A stretch of 50,893 nt of DNA, taken from Lachnospiraceae bacterium (GTDB lineage: Bacteria; Bacillota; Clostridia; Lachnospirales; Lachnospiraceae). The DNA lies in NCBI GenBank assembly GCA_016290615.1, contig JAEEUS010000013.1, forward strand, positions 1-50,893, given 5' to 3'. Under the pieces are notes generated by a model. It ran no database searches, was not told where the DNA came from, and worked only from the letters and a program-made list of their open reading frames with translations. This document shows positions 43,801 through 50,893 of the stretch, one piece after another. Made by a program: the position numbers and the translations under genes. Positions within the stretch are counted from its first letter, which is position 1, and every line of letters begins with the position of its first letter.

Positions 43801-44219
43801 AAGCTAGAGGTGAACTGGTACAGGTTGTACTGAACAAGAAAGATACTACAGTTCCGGCTTCTACATTTGAGTCACTGTATAGAAGCAATAAATCCGGACT
43901 GCATGTGTTCGTTGCAAGCGGAACAGCTCTGACATTTATGAATAACTACCGGTTAAAAGGTCAGAAGGCGCTAGATCTTTCTTGCACTGTGACAGGTGAT
44001 GCATCATCCAAGACTATAACCTTTAAGACAAAAGCAAAGCTTAATGCCAAGACCAAGCTTCATACAACTGTACCTTTAGGAGTTAAAAGGGTGACACTGT
44101 ATAAGATTGATAAAAATGGCAATTGGCGAAGAGTTAGAAGAGCAAGACCTACCAATGAGAGAAGGATCTGCTTCGACATAACAGAACTCACAACTTATCG
44201 TTTGGTATACGAATACTGA
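40866..44219 (+). CDS. Large secreted repeat protein
   Basis: 1117 aa. A Sec signal peptide spans about residues 1-36. Five or so repeats of about 95 residues (about 40-520) begin 'L-x-V-x-(G/A)-Y-D-x-T-Y/H-G' and include 'Y-T/S-x-(D)-N/G-S-T-W-x-x-(I/V)'. The first two repeats are nearly identical, also in DNA. A helical or beta middle (about 520-860) precedes a Ser/Asp/Asn linker (about 880-925) and a C-terminal domain of about 190 residues. No LPxTG motif is present. Likely surface or matrix adhesion. The ribosome site is AAGGAG 8 nt upstream. Confidence 0.8.
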   Translation: MKWLSKKGSRGIAYFMIMVLVFTSVMTGDVMRVKANDDPPAGLCQLSVTGYDATYGTVSYTADNSTWTQISAVNGVSNVYACAVKFEPAENYEVGSFSLDEGEGAFGIYDFKNGVFPLNTTMPTASITDIVFAAEGTTGPRLCKLSVAGYDATYGTVSYTADNSTWTQISAGNGVSNVDAIAVKFEPVQDYEVGSFSLDEGGGAFNVDDVKSGTFWLNTSKPTISITNIVFSQVGAPPTPCKLTVEAYDNTHGKIYYTAVLGGDSGWTEVVSTTGVTEVDAFRVKGVPTTGGYTASYTLNVGTTYADNIADNGEHGLLPEAGVNTLTNISFTNSGGGNNNPPPIVASILVDSYTNTHGKMQYSLDGQEWIDIPATGITTNTDAMFVGAVPSPGYSVSYKIDGNVVNDSNPHGFGSSSTPHNITDISFSLDPKNVTVSGYTDTYGTIQYSTNGTDWDDVSAEGATVEAIYVRAHAKSGGILDSYTLNNVVISTEDAQALTREPSNIRDVSFLPAGEAGGKYTINITKADGVNATTTIKFLDSSNQALATVSSGTEQEIPVNTAKIRIEVTGSHELLQTMQIERKDKDAPSDEHGTELAGRIAMEASIINDGYAEFAASAGYSYVINITFSNAKNVRWRYPEDRNHGDTSEDEIVEHAKLYRLLATSDNDIDVTQYSQDKDQMLTIGQTYYFLLVPDYGYQVSSLQINDGPLMAPISGDTNMGVFKFTMTNSNFHFKGIVSPANDIIVENSNAVTGATLADGANATDVGNVRMSVQDTSLDTQAVAYAGDGATAVATVDIDLEKVVSKGGSNGYWSKPLTTTSGDVTVGLAVPASNLSAGQTYSVVRNHDGVRTKLNATYNSTTEILEFPSNQFSDYTIVKIPGTPETTSETTASSSESKKDDTDSDSGSSSDSNNDNDNNNGSTGGVFANTLGSIVNKTATGGLVANTVIKDWNDLDKVLLDGNTNNASNKKKVLSDKEKARGELVQVVLNKKDTTVPASTFESLYRSNKSGLHVFVASGTALTFMNNYRLKGQKALDLSCTVTGDASSKTITFKTKAKLNAKTKLHTTVPLGVKRVTLYKIDKNGNWRRVRRARPTNERRICFDITELTTYRLVYEY
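41014..41406. repeat. Near-identical 297-nt tandem repeat inside the secreted protein gene
   Basis: The blocks starting at 41014 and 41311 are offset by 297 nt (99 codons). The first 68 nt are identical and the next 30 differ at only a couple of positions. The other repeats are diverged at DNA level, so this pair is a recent duplication. Confidence 0.8.
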
Positions 44220-44231
44220 TAACAGCTTAAT

Positions 44232-44257
44232 AGGACCGTCTTTAAGGCGGTCCTTTT
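44232..44257 (+). terminator. Terminator of the repeat-protein gene
   Basis: AGGACCG and CGGTCCT form a 7-bp stem with a 9-nt loop, followed by TTTTT. Confidence 0.85.
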
Positions 44258-44273
44258 TGCGTTTGCAGGTTTG

Positions 44274-44289
44274 TGATAGAATACTCATA
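44274..44289 (+). promoter_or_regulatory. Extended -10 promoter with the ATG at +1
   Basis: TG-A-TAGAAT (hexamer 44277-44282) is followed after exactly 6 nt by the ATG at 44289, without a ribosome site. The predicted transcript is leaderless. Confidence 0.55.
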
Positions 44290-46217
44290 TGAGTGACAGG
44301 ATTAATGAGCGTTATATCGCCAAGTTCTTTGGTATCGATGCCAAAGAGAATGCGGATGATATAACATCAATAAGATCAAAACTGAAAAAGATCGCTTTTA
44401 AGAACAACTGCGATATATGTACTATAGATGAAGAGCCTGACGGAATGTACTTTATTGAGTCGGGAGCCGTTCAGGTGCTTGACGGCGATGACAATCAGCT
44501 CAATATACTGCATGTTGGTCAGTACTTCGGAGAGTACGGCGTTTTATCGGGAGAGAAGAGGCTTTCAACCGTAAGATCACTCGGAAAGACCGTGGTCTAC
44601 AAGATGGAGAGCAGGGATCTTTTGGATTTCTTGAGCATGCATCCGAATATCTACGGCGAGTTCATGAAGAGAGTGTATGCCCAGGTTTCGGTTAAGCATA
44701 CACAGATAGTCACGCTCTCAAAGATGAGAAAGGGAGTGCTGGCATATCCCGCAAACTCAAGTCCCATGTCTGTAAGACAGATGCTTCTTCAGTACGGAAG
44801 TCTTCTTGTGATATATCTGGCATCTCTGTTTTTTGTACCTGTAAATACAAAAGACCCGATATTCCTTCTGCCGCTTGTACTCATGCTGTGCTACGTACTT
44901 GTTTCAAAAAGGACTGTTGAATCCCTGGTCGTTTCGGGGATACTGGGTGCGATACTTGTATATCGTACAGGTGTATTTGCAGGCTACGCCGATTCCATAA
45001 TGGATACGATGTCACAGCCTGACAACGTCTTTACAGTGCTCGTCATGGCTCTTATCGGCGGAATGGTAAATCTTATAGTTGTTTCAGGCGGTGTTACCGC
45101 ATTTGAAAAGACAGCCGCTAAATATTCAAAGACCGAGAGAGGGATGTTTTTATCTTCTTTAGGCATAATGGCGCTGACTTCTATAGATGACGGCTTAAAC
45201 ATGCTTACGGCAAGTTATGCATCATACAAGCCTGCAAAGGAAAACAAGGTGGTTCGTGAAAAGCTGGCCCTTTTCTACAGCATGCTTCCGACCGTGTTCA
45301 GTTCATTCTTCCCGCTGTCTTTGTGGGGCATATTTGTAACGGGTACTCTGGCAGCAACGGCAAAGACCGGTGCTACCATGCTGTTTATAAGATCGATACC
45401 GTTTAATTTCTTTTCCATAATAGTACTTGTTTCAATGATCATATTTGCATTCGGAAAGCTGCCGCTTAACGGACAGCTTAAGGATGCCGAAAAAAGAAAG
45501 GCAGAAGGCGGCAATCTCTGGCCGAAGGGATCTGAAAAGTATCTGAGTGTTCATGATACGGAAGTATGGGGAAAGAAGACCAACGTAATCCTTCCCATCA
45601 TAGTAATGGCTGTAAGCTCTGTAGCAGTAAGGAGTCTTGTGAACAAGAGTCTTGTGACTGACAGTGCAGTAGGGCTTATGGTAACGCTAGCTTTCATGTT
45701 TCTTTTGTACTGCTTTGAAAAGATAATGACTCCCGAACAGTTCATGGAGCATCTGATAGACGGTATAGCAGACAGCACGCTGCCGATTATCCTTTATCTT
45801 CTTACCATCAATTTCTCCACGCTTTTGGACAGCCTCGGACTGCATACGTATCTTGAGGAGATGATAGATGTATTTGATAAAACGGCATTTCTGCTCCCTG
45901 CAGTCGTATTTGTCATTGCAATGGCTCTCACCGTTGCACTCGGATCGTCATGGTCTATGTATGCCGTGATCTTCCCCATAGTACTAAATTTCACGCGTCA
46001 CCTGGGAATAAGCCCCACGCTCATGGTCGGAGCGATAGCCGGTGCGGGAATAGCGGGAGAGAAGAACTGTGCATTCACGGCGGAAGCCTTTAACATAGCA
46101 AATGCCGTCGGCATAAATCCCGAGGATGCAAAAAAGATACGAATATCATACAGTGCAGTCTTTACAGCCATAGCTGCGATCGCATATCTGATCGTAGGAC
46201 TGATAATGATAAGATAA
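44289..46217 (+). CDS. Cyclic-nucleotide-binding domain fused to a NhaC-type antiporter
   Basis: 642 aa. Residues about 20-145 are a cNMP-binding beta-roll ('G-Q-Y-F-G-E-Y-G-V-L-S-G-E-K-R-L-S'; the G-E and R-x-x positions of the phosphate cassette are recognisable). Then about 11-12 membrane helices of the NhaC/SLC13-like Na+/H+ antiporter type follow (about 165-640), including 'G-G-M-V-N-L-I-V-V-S-G-G', 'S-S-W-S-M-Y-A' and 'G-A-I-A-G-A-G-I-A-G-E'. The fusion suggests transport gated by a cyclic nucleotide. No adenylate cyclase is in the window. Confidence 0.85.
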   Translation: MSDRINERYIAKFFGIDAKENADDITSIRSKLKKIAFKNNCDICTIDEEPDGMYFIESGAVQVLDGDDNQLNILHVGQYFGEYGVLSGEKRLSTVRSLGKTVVYKMESRDLLDFLSMHPNIYGEFMKRVYAQVSVKHTQIVTLSKMRKGVLAYPANSSPMSVRQMLLQYGSLLVIYLASLFFVPVNTKDPIFLLPLVLMLCYVLVSKRTVESLVVSGILGAILVYRTGVFAGYADSIMDTMSQPDNVFTVLVMALIGGMVNLIVVSGGVTAFEKTAAKYSKTERGMFLSSLGIMALTSIDDGLNMLTASYASYKPAKENKVVREKLALFYSMLPTVFSSFFPLSLWGIFVTGTLAATAKTGATMLFIRSIPFNFFSIIVLVSMIIFAFGKLPLNGQLKDAEKRKAEGGNLWPKGSEKYLSVHDTEVWGKKTNVILPIIVMAVSSVAVRSLVNKSLVTDSAVGLMVTLAFMFLLYCFEKIMTPEQFMEHLIDGIADSTLPIILYLLTINFSTLLDSLGLHTYLEEMIDVFDKTAFLLPAVVFVIAMALTVALGSSWSMYAVIFPIVLNFTRHLGISPTLMVGAIAGAGIAGEKNCAFTAEAFNIANAVGINPEDAKKIRISYSAVFTAIAAIAYLIVGLIMIR

Positions 46218-46232
46218 CTTAAAGATACAGAT

Positions 46233-46258
46233 CAGCCGGGAATATCCCGGCTGTTTTT
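46233..46258 (+). terminator. Terminator of the antiporter gene
   Basis: CAGCCGGGA-ATA-TCCCGGCTG, a perfect 9-bp stem with a 3-nt loop, runs into T5. Confidence 0.9.
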
Positions 46259-46327
46259 GTGTGACACTACTGTGACCATATATCTGATAACCTTATCATA
46301 TAAAATTCAGATAAGGAGATGATATAT

Positions 46328-46432
46328 ATGAAGAATAAAAGATTCAGGGACAGCTCGATGTTTGCCATCCTTATTCTTGCGGCGTATTCCGTAATGCCGG
46401 CCATAGGCAGGGCAAGATCTCAAAAGCGCTGA
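46328..46432 (+). CDS. 34-aa small membrane peptide candidate
   Basis: ATG 46328 with AAGGAG (46313-46318) and an AT-rich -10-like TATAAAAT upstream. A basic N-terminus (K-N-K-R-F-R) is followed by one hydrophobic stretch (M-F-A-I-L-I-L-A-A-Y-S-V-M) and a basic tail, so a single-pass peptide is plausible. It is isolated between terminated genes. Its role is unknown. Confidence 0.5.
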   Translation: MKNKRFRDSSMFAILILAAYSVMPAIGRARSQKR

Positions 46433-46558
46433 TAAATATATGAAATGTGCTGAACCTTTGCCTTAAAAAAGCCGATAATCATTTCGGGACTACTTCTTTA
46501 CGTTATCAGACTAAATTTTTGCGATTTTTCAAATAAAAGATGCGGAAATGATATTATT

Positions 46559-46568
46559 GTGGTATAAT
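46559..46568 (+). promoter_or_regulatory. Extended -10 promoter of the SCP2-like gene
   Basis: TG-G-TATAAT (hexamer 46563-46568) is 53 nt upstream of the ATG at 46622. A consensus -10 with no strong -35. Confidence 0.6.
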
Positions 46569-46621
46569 TAATCATACAGAAATAAAAAGTCTGACAAATA
46601 TCCTATGAAAGGAGCCGTGAG

Positions 46622-46960
46622 ATGGAATACTACGAGATAGTAGACAAAGTAAGGGAAGGCCTGGAAAATGCGGATGCACGCGAAATATTTGAACATGTTG
46701 CGGTTCAGGTTAACATCATAGGCGAAGGGGAAGGAAAGTTTTACGTTGAGATAGCGGCCAGACAGGTATGTGTTGAGCCGTATGAGTACTATGACAGGGA
46801 CGGACTTCTTATAGGAGATGCCAATACTCTCATAGCCATAGCAGACGGCAGCATGGATATCTGTGAGGCTTTAAAGGACGGAAGGCTTAAGGCCGAAGGA
46901 AACTGGGACAAGCTTAAGCTTTTATACAGAGTGAGAGTTAAAAAGCCCCTGACAAAGTAA
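46622..46960 (+). CDS. SCP2-like domain protein
   Basis: 112 aa. The C-terminal part 'I-A-I-A-D-G-S-M-D-I-C-E-A-L-K-D-G-R-L-K-A-E-G' is the hallmark of the SCP2 sterol/lipid-transfer fold. In bacteria this fold binds hydrophobic ligands or serves as an accessory domain. AAAGGAG lies 8 nt before the ATG. Monocistronic with its own promoter and a terminator-like hairpin after the stop. Confidence 0.75.
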   Translation: MEYYEIVDKVREGLENADAREIFEHVAVQVNIIGEGEGKFYVEIAARQVCVEPYEYYDRDGLLIGDANTLIAIADGSMDICEALKDGRLKAEGNWDKLKLLYRVRVKKPLTK

Positions 46961-46982
46961 GTGAATAATTCTTATAGTAAAA

Positions 46983-47016
46983 GATCCCGACATGGTTACA
47001 GTGTCCGGGTCTTTTT
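46983..47016 (+). terminator. Imperfect terminator
   Basis: GATCCCGACA and TGTCCGGGTC pair with one mismatch around 10 nt, followed by TTTTTCTT. Confidence 0.65.
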
Positions 47017-47162
47017 CTTATGCTCTGATAAGATATAAGAGTACGGAATAGATTGACCAAGGTAACATCATATGATAATATGTAATAACATATCAATATA
47101 CGTATATACATATCAGTTAATTCAGACACGCGCCGTTCTGATACATTTAAAAGAGGAATACT

Positions 47163-47690
47163 ATGGCTACCATTAAAAAGACAATTGATATAAGTAAGGA
47201 CTTAACGAAAAAACAGCTAAATATGCTTAAGAAAGCAGAAAAAAAGCCTTATCAGCTTGATCCTGATAACCCTCCGATACCCAAAGAAGAGCTTTCCATG
47301 TTTGAAAGAGTCTCTGATATGACAGATGATGAAGAAAATATGACTATCAGCAAAAGGCTGTTTCACATAATGGACAGCAAAAGGATATCGATACCTGAAT
47401 TATCCCGCCTGACAGGGATATCAAAACCTACGATATACGACTGGAAAAAGAAGAACACAAATCCAGGTGCGGACAAGATCATGATCCTGTGTGAGGCACT
47501 TAAGATAAGTCCTGTCAGACTGCTGACGGGAAAAGATGATGATAATAAAGAAGTAACAGTTTCGGGTGAGAATATTCAGGAATTCAAAACTGATAAGATT
47601 ACGATAGAAGTAATAAAAGAGATCAATAAGATGAGTGTTGCTCAGAAAAAGAGACTCTTGGATTTCTTTAGTATGATAGCTGACATGTGA
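47163..47690 (+). CDS. XRE-family regulator with BrnA-like N-terminus
   Basis: 175 aa. The N-terminal 45 residues ('L-T-K-K-Q-L-N-M-L-K-K-A' then 'D-P-D-N-P-P-I-P-K-E-E-L') resemble the start of antitoxins of the BrnA/DUF-like group. A Cro/C1 helix-turn-helix follows at about 62-118 ('S-I-P-E-L-S-R-L-T-G-I-S-K-P-T-I-Y-D-W'), and the C-terminal helix is at about 150-175. It has no toxin neighbour. AGAGGA lies about 7 nt upstream. A terminator hairpin follows. Confidence 0.8.
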   Translation: MATIKKTIDISKDLTKKQLNMLKKAEKKPYQLDPDNPPIPKEELSMFERVSDMTDDEENMTISKRLFHIMDSKRISIPELSRLTGISKPTIYDWKKKNTNPGADKIMILCEALKISPVRLLTGKDDDNKEVTVSGENIQEFKTDKITIEVIKEINKMSVAQKKRLLDFFSMIADM

Positions 47691-47699
47691 TCAATAAGA

Positions 47700-47730
47700 A
47701 AGGCGATAAGTTTACATAACTTATCGCCTT
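47700..47730. terminator. Bidirectional terminator
   Basis: AAGGCGATAAGTT and AACTTATCGCCTT form a perfect 13-bp stem with a 5-nt loop between the convergent XRE and thrH genes. Confidence 0.85.
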
Positions 47731-47737
47731 ATTCATT

Positions 47738-48337
47738 CTATAATGCAGCTTTTATTGCTTCAAAAAACTCATCATAGGTTTCAAATGCGGGATACTGCGG
47801 ATATTCCTTTTTGATCGCTTCTGTTGATCTGAATAAGAATCCTGCCTTGCTTGCCTGTATCATACCCAGGTCGTTAAAGCTGTCGCCTGCGGCTATAGTA
47901 TCGAATCCGCATGACTGAAGAGCCTTTACTGTCGTTAGCTTTGACTTGTCGCAGCGCATCTTAAATCCTGTGATCTCTCCGTTATCTGCAACTTCGAGAG
48001 TGTTGCAGAAAAGTGTAGGCCATCCGAGCTTCTTCATAAGAGGCATGGCGAACTGATCGAATGTATCGCTCAGGATAACCACCTGAGTGATCTCTCTTAA
48101 TCTGTCAAGAAACTCCTTTGCACCCGGGAGAGGATCTATCGTAGCGATCGTATCCTGTATCTGCTTAAGTCCTAGTCCGTGCTCCTTTAAGATGTTTATG
48201 CGAAACTTCATCAGCTTGTCATAATCGGGCTCGTCTCTTGTAGTCCTTCTAAGCTCCGGTATGCCGGTTGCTTCTGAAAATGCTATCCATATCTCGGGAA
48301 CGAGTACTCCCTCAAGATCCAAACAAACAACGTTCAT
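47738..48337 (-). CDS. thrH: ThrH: phosphoserine phosphatase/homoserine phosphotransferase
   Basis: 199 aa HAD-family enzyme. The first motif is the ThrH-type D7-L-E9-G-V-L, instead of the usual DxDxT, and motif IV is 'A-A-G-D-S-F-N-D'. Length and the 'P-E-I-W-I-A-F' stretch after motif I match ThrH. It makes serine from phosphoserine and can move the phosphate to homoserine, giving phosphohomoserine for threonine synthesis. It is divergent from the phosphofructokinase gene with a 161-nt intergenic region. Confidence 0.9.
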   Translation of the reverse strand: MNVVCLDLEGVLVPEIWIAFSEATGIPELRRTTRDEPDYDKLMKFRINILKEHGLGLKQIQDTIATIDPLPGAKEFLDRLREITQVVILSDTFDQFAMPLMKKLGWPTLFCNTLEVADNGEITGFKMRCDKSKLTTVKALQSCGFDTIAAGDSFNDLGMIQASKAGFLFRSTEAIKKEYPQYPAFETYDEFFEAIKAAL

Positions 48338-48434
48338 TTAAATTTCCTCATATATTCTTTAAGATTAACATACACATTTTACAAAGAACGGTTGAGAAAA
48401 GCAAGACTTAGATATGGCGGACATTTTTTTTATG

Positions 48435-48443
48435 TGCTATAAT
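48435..48443 (+). promoter_or_regulatory. Extended -10 promoter of the phosphofructokinase gene
   Basis: TG-C-TATAAT (hexamer 48438-48443) 55 nt upstream of the ATG; the leader contains AAAGGAG as ribosome site. Confidence 0.65.
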
Positions 48444-48498
48444 ATCAAGGCACGTTTACAGAGCGTAAATTAAATTTATATAAAAAAGGAGAAATACT

Positions 48499-50166
48499 AT
48501 GAATCTTTCACCTCTTCAGAAAGCAAGATACGAATACTCTCCTAAGCTTCCCGGAATGCTTAGAGGCGGTATCGCGGAAATCTGTGTTAAGGAAGGAAAT
48601 GCTACAGAGAGCGTAGCGGATCAGGACAAGATCAAGGCTCTGTTCCCCAACACATACGGAAAGCCTGAAGTTATCTTTGAAAAGGGCCAGAATACATCAG
48701 CTTCTAAGAAGCAGGTTGTAGGCGTTATCCTTTCAGGCGGACAGGCACCCGGCGGACACAACGTAATAAGCGGTCTTTATGATGCTTTAAAGGCTACAAA
48801 CAAGGACAATGAACTTCTTGGTTTCAAGGGCGGCCCCGACGGACTCTTAAAGGATGACTATGTAACATTCGACGATGCATTCATCGATGCTTACAGAAAC
48901 ACAGGCGGTTTCGATATCATCGGTTCAGGCAGAACAAAGCTTGAAACAAAAGAGCAGTTTGCCATCGTTGCTGAGAATGCAAAGAAGAACGGTCTTACAG
49001 CTATCGTTATCATCGGTGGTGATGATTCCAACACAAACGCAGCTACTCTTGCAGAGTACATGGCAGCAAACAACACAGGCGTTCAGGTAATCGGATGCCC
49101 CAAGACAATAGACGGTGACTTAAAGAATGAGGACATCGAGGCTTCATTCGGTTTCGATACAGCTACAAAGACATACTCAGAGCTCATCGGTAACATCGAG
49201 AGAGATGCTAACTCAGCTAAGAAGTACTGGCATTTCATAAAGGTTATGGGAAGAAGCGCTTCTCACGTTGCACTTGAGTGTGCACTTGAGACACAGCCCA
49301 ACATCTGCCTTATCGGTGAGGAAGTTGCAGCTAAGAAGATGTCTCTTGCTCAGATCACAAGCTACATCGCAGATGCAGTTGAAAAGAGAGGAAACAACGG
49401 CAACAACTTCGGTGTTGCAATCATCCCTGAAGGTATCGTAGAATTCGTTCCCGAGTTCTCAGCTCTTATCAAGGAGATCAACGAGCTCCTTGCAGGCAAG
49501 AAGACAGAAGAGTTCAATGCACTTCCCGACTGGGCTGCAAAGTACGACTTCATCAAGGCTGGTCTTTCAGCAGATGCATTCAAGGTATTTGATATCCTTC
49601 CTCAGTTTGTTCAGCAGCAGCTCTTCCTCGAGAGAGATCCTCACGGAAACGTACAGGTTTCACTCATCGAGTCTGAAAAGCTCTTCTCTGAGATGGTTAA
49701 GAATGAACTCGCTAAGAGAAAAGCAGCAGGTACATATAAGGGCAAGTTCGGTGCACAGCATCACTTCTTCGGTTATGAAGGAAGATGTGCATTCCCTTCA
49801 AACTTCGATGCTGACTACTGCTACTCACTCGGATACAATGCATTCATGCTCATCCAGTACGGCTACACAGGATACCTTTCAAAGGTTTCAAACATCGCTA
49901 AGCCTGCTGAGGAATGGGTTGCAGGCGGTATGCCCATAACAAAGATGATGAACATGGAGAGACGTAACGGTGAAGACAAGCCCGTTATCAGAAAGGCTCT
50001 CGTTGAGCTTGACGGCGCACCGTTTAAGTACTTCGAGGCACACAGAGACGAGTGGGCTGTTGAGACATGCTTCACATTCCCCGGTGCCATCCAGTACTAC
50101 GGACCCAGCGAGGTATGTGATCTTACAACAAGAACACTTGCTCTTGAAAAGGGCCAGATGAAATAA
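48499..50166 (+). CDS. pfp: Pyrophosphate-dependent phosphofructokinase, long form
   Basis: 555 aa. Converts fructose 6-phosphate and PPi to fructose 1,6-bisphosphate, reversibly. The glycine-rich '[11 protein letters not shown]', the phosphate-binding G-G-D-D-S (Asp in place of the Gly of ATP-type enzymes, which favours PPi), 'P-K-T-I-D-G-D-L' and 'M-G-R-S-A-S-H' are all in place. Length matches the long plant-beta/spirochaete-type PFP. Codon use is strongly biased to preferred codons (AAG, CTT, GTT), as in highly expressed genes. It precedes a glycogen phosphorylase, linking it to glycogen and central glycolysis. Confidence 0.95.
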   Translation: MNLSPLQKARYEYSPKLPGMLRGGIAEICVKEGNATESVADQDKIKALFPNTYGKPEVIFEKGQNTSASKKQVVGVILSGGQAPGGHNVISGLYDALKATNKDNELLGFKGGPDGLLKDDYVTFDDAFIDAYRNTGGFDIIGSGRTKLETKEQFAIVAENAKKNGLTAIVIIGGDDSNTNAATLAEYMAANNTGVQVIGCPKTIDGDLKNEDIEASFGFDTATKTYSELIGNIERDANSAKKYWHFIKVMGRSASHVALECALETQPNICLIGEEVAAKKMSLAQITSYIADAVEKRGNNGNNFGVAIIPEGIVEFVPEFSALIKEINELLAGKKTEEFNALPDWAAKYDFIKAGLSADAFKVFDILPQFVQQQLFLERDPHGNVQVSLIESEKLFSEMVKNELAKRKAAGTYKGKFGAQHHFFGYEGRCAFPSNFDADYCYSLGYNAFMLIQYGYTGYLSKVSNIAKPAEEWVAGGMPITKMMNMERRNGEDKPVIRKALVELDGAPFKYFEAHRDEWAVETCFTFPGAIQYYGPSEVCDLTTRTLALEKGQMK

Positions 50167-50182
50167 TTGATCAGGATTCTGG

Positions 50183-50214
50183 GAGCGTTCGCATATAATG
50201 CGGGCGCTCTTTTT
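50183..50214 (+). terminator. Terminator of the phosphofructokinase gene
   Basis: GAGCG-TT-CGCAT pairs with ATGCG-GG-CGCTC through G-T wobbles, followed by TTTTTC. Confidence 0.8.
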
Positions 50215-50239
50215 CTTTCTATGTTTTTGGCCTGATCTA

Positions 50240-50248
50240 TGTTATTAT
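50240..50248 (+). promoter_or_regulatory. Extended -10 promoter of the phosphorylase gene
   Basis: TG-T-TATTAT (hexamer 50243-50248), 48 nt upstream of the ATG at 50296. Confidence 0.5.
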
Positions 50249-50295
50249 ATAAGTTGGAGTCCAAATTTCTGATAAGTCAAATCAAGGAGGAAAAA

Positions 50296-50893
50296 ATGTC
50301 TCTGCAGGCAACTTTAAAAAGGAACATTATTGAAGACCATATCGAGGATGAACTTGTATCGATAGCCGACAAGGTATTTAAGAAAAAGTTTGAGGACTGT
50401 ACAGACAAGGAGGTATATTACTGCACTCTTTATCTGGCTAAATCCCTTACCGAGTCGACAACAGAGATCGCAGGTCCCAAGAAGGTCTATTACATATCAA
50501 TGGAGTTTCTGATCGGAAGGCTTCTTTCTAACAATCTGATCAATCTCGGTGTTTACGACAAGGTTAAGAACGTACTTAAAAAATACGGAAAGGATATAAA
50601 TCTTATCGAGGAATGCGAACCCGAACCTTCACTTGGAAACGGCGGACTCGGAAGACTTGCCGCATGTTTTCTTGATTCGCTCGCAACCCTTAACCTTCCC
50701 GGAGACGGAATAGGTCTAAACTATCACTACGGACTGTTCAAGCAGGTATTTAAAAAGAGAGCACAATGCGCCGAGCCCAATCCCTGGATAGAGCATCCCT
50801 CATGGCTTAACAAGACAGATATAAAGTTTGATGTTACATTCGGTGACTGCAAGGTGACATCAAGACTCTATGACATAGACGTTATAGGATATG
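50296..50893 (+). CDS. glgP: Glycogen/alpha-glucan phosphorylase, N-terminal part (runs off the window)
   Basis: About 199 codons of an expected 750-820. Landmark blocks of the GT35 family are present: '[14 protein letters not shown]', '[16 protein letters not shown]' and '[15 protein letters not shown]'. The enzyme cuts alpha-1,4-glucans with phosphate to glucose 1-phosphate using pyridoxal phosphate; the lysine site is beyond the window. AAGGAGG lies 6 nt before the ATG. Confidence 0.95.
   Translation, partial: MSLQATLKRNIIEDHIEDELVSIADKVFKKKFEDCTDKEVYYCTLYLAKSLTESTTEIAGPKKVYYISMEFLIGRLLSNNLINLGVYDKVKNVLKKYGKDINLIEECEPEPSLGNGGLGRLAACFLDSLATLNLPGDGIGLNYHYGLFKQVFKKRAQCAEPNPWIEHPSWLNKTDIKFDVTFGDCKVTSRLYDIDVIGY

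Overview
The window looks like the chromosome of a low-to-moderate GC Firmicute of the family Lachnospiraceae, of Butyrivibrio or Pseudobutyrivibrio type. This is inferred from gene content: a long PPi-dependent phosphofructokinase, ThrH, LuxR-tailed membrane regulators, degenerate GGDEF/EAL and PilZ proteins, strong AAGGAGG ribosome sites and extended -10 (TGnTATAAT) promoters. No rRNA and no CRISPR array were found. One tRNA gene, tRNA-Gly(GCC), lies at 24387-24459.

Layout. (1) 1-6.8 kb is an accessory flank: an AbiEii-like nucleotidyltransferase toxin, a membrane protein, a secreted CE1/PHB-depolymerase-type esterase lipoprotein, a frameshifted zinc-ribbon gene, a Phd/ParE toxin-antitoxin pair with a visible operator, and two adjacent calcineurin-like phosphatases. 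(2) 6.84-21.15 kb is an integrative mobilizable element. It carries a tyrosine integrase, a MOBP-type relaxase and MobC, but no conjugation apparatus, and it is bounded by 3'-end copies of the tRNA-Gly gene. Its cargo includes a DUF6591-like protein, zinc ribbons, an RNA 2'-phosphotransferase (KptA/Tpt1) with an extra C-terminal domain, orphan proteins, a minus-strand operon (DUF4417 - stand-alone deaminase - immunity-like protein), and, divergent from it, a macro-domain protein plus TIR-like protein pair that resembles a Thoeris variant. Between the mobilization genes and the cargo lie about 1.8 kb of noncoding DNA with a candidate oriT and a degenerate array of promoter-like motifs and hairpins. 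(3) 21.13-24.41 kb is a second, smaller insertion in the same tRNA. It has the same right end but no integrase, and it carries PilZ, lipoprotein and LRR genes. (4) 24.4-50.9 kb is ordinary chromosome: hflX, an EAL protein, a PfkB kinase, a NYN/OST-HTH nuclease, AI-2E and YitT membrane proteins, a Na/Pi cotransporter, two LuxR-tailed membrane regulators around a beta-propeller lipoprotein, a large repetitive secreted protein, a cNMP-binding/NhaC-like fusion, an SCP2-like protein, an XRE regulator, thrH, a PPi-phosphofructokinase and the start of a glycogen phosphorylase.

The most interesting material is the right half of the mobilizable element, 16.6-20.8 kb. Two divergent operons there look like defence or toxin modules: TIR plus a soluble macro effector on one side, and a deaminase with a DUF4417 partner and an immunity-like protein on the other. 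Other points worth a look are the KptA fusion, the promoter/hairpin array, and a set of chromosomal genes (24593, 39300, 44289 and the minus-strand gene at 36417) whose -10 boxes sit 6-7 nt upstream of the ATG with no ribosome site, which suggests leaderless mRNAs. All family names are recognised from sequence motifs and memory; no database search was run.
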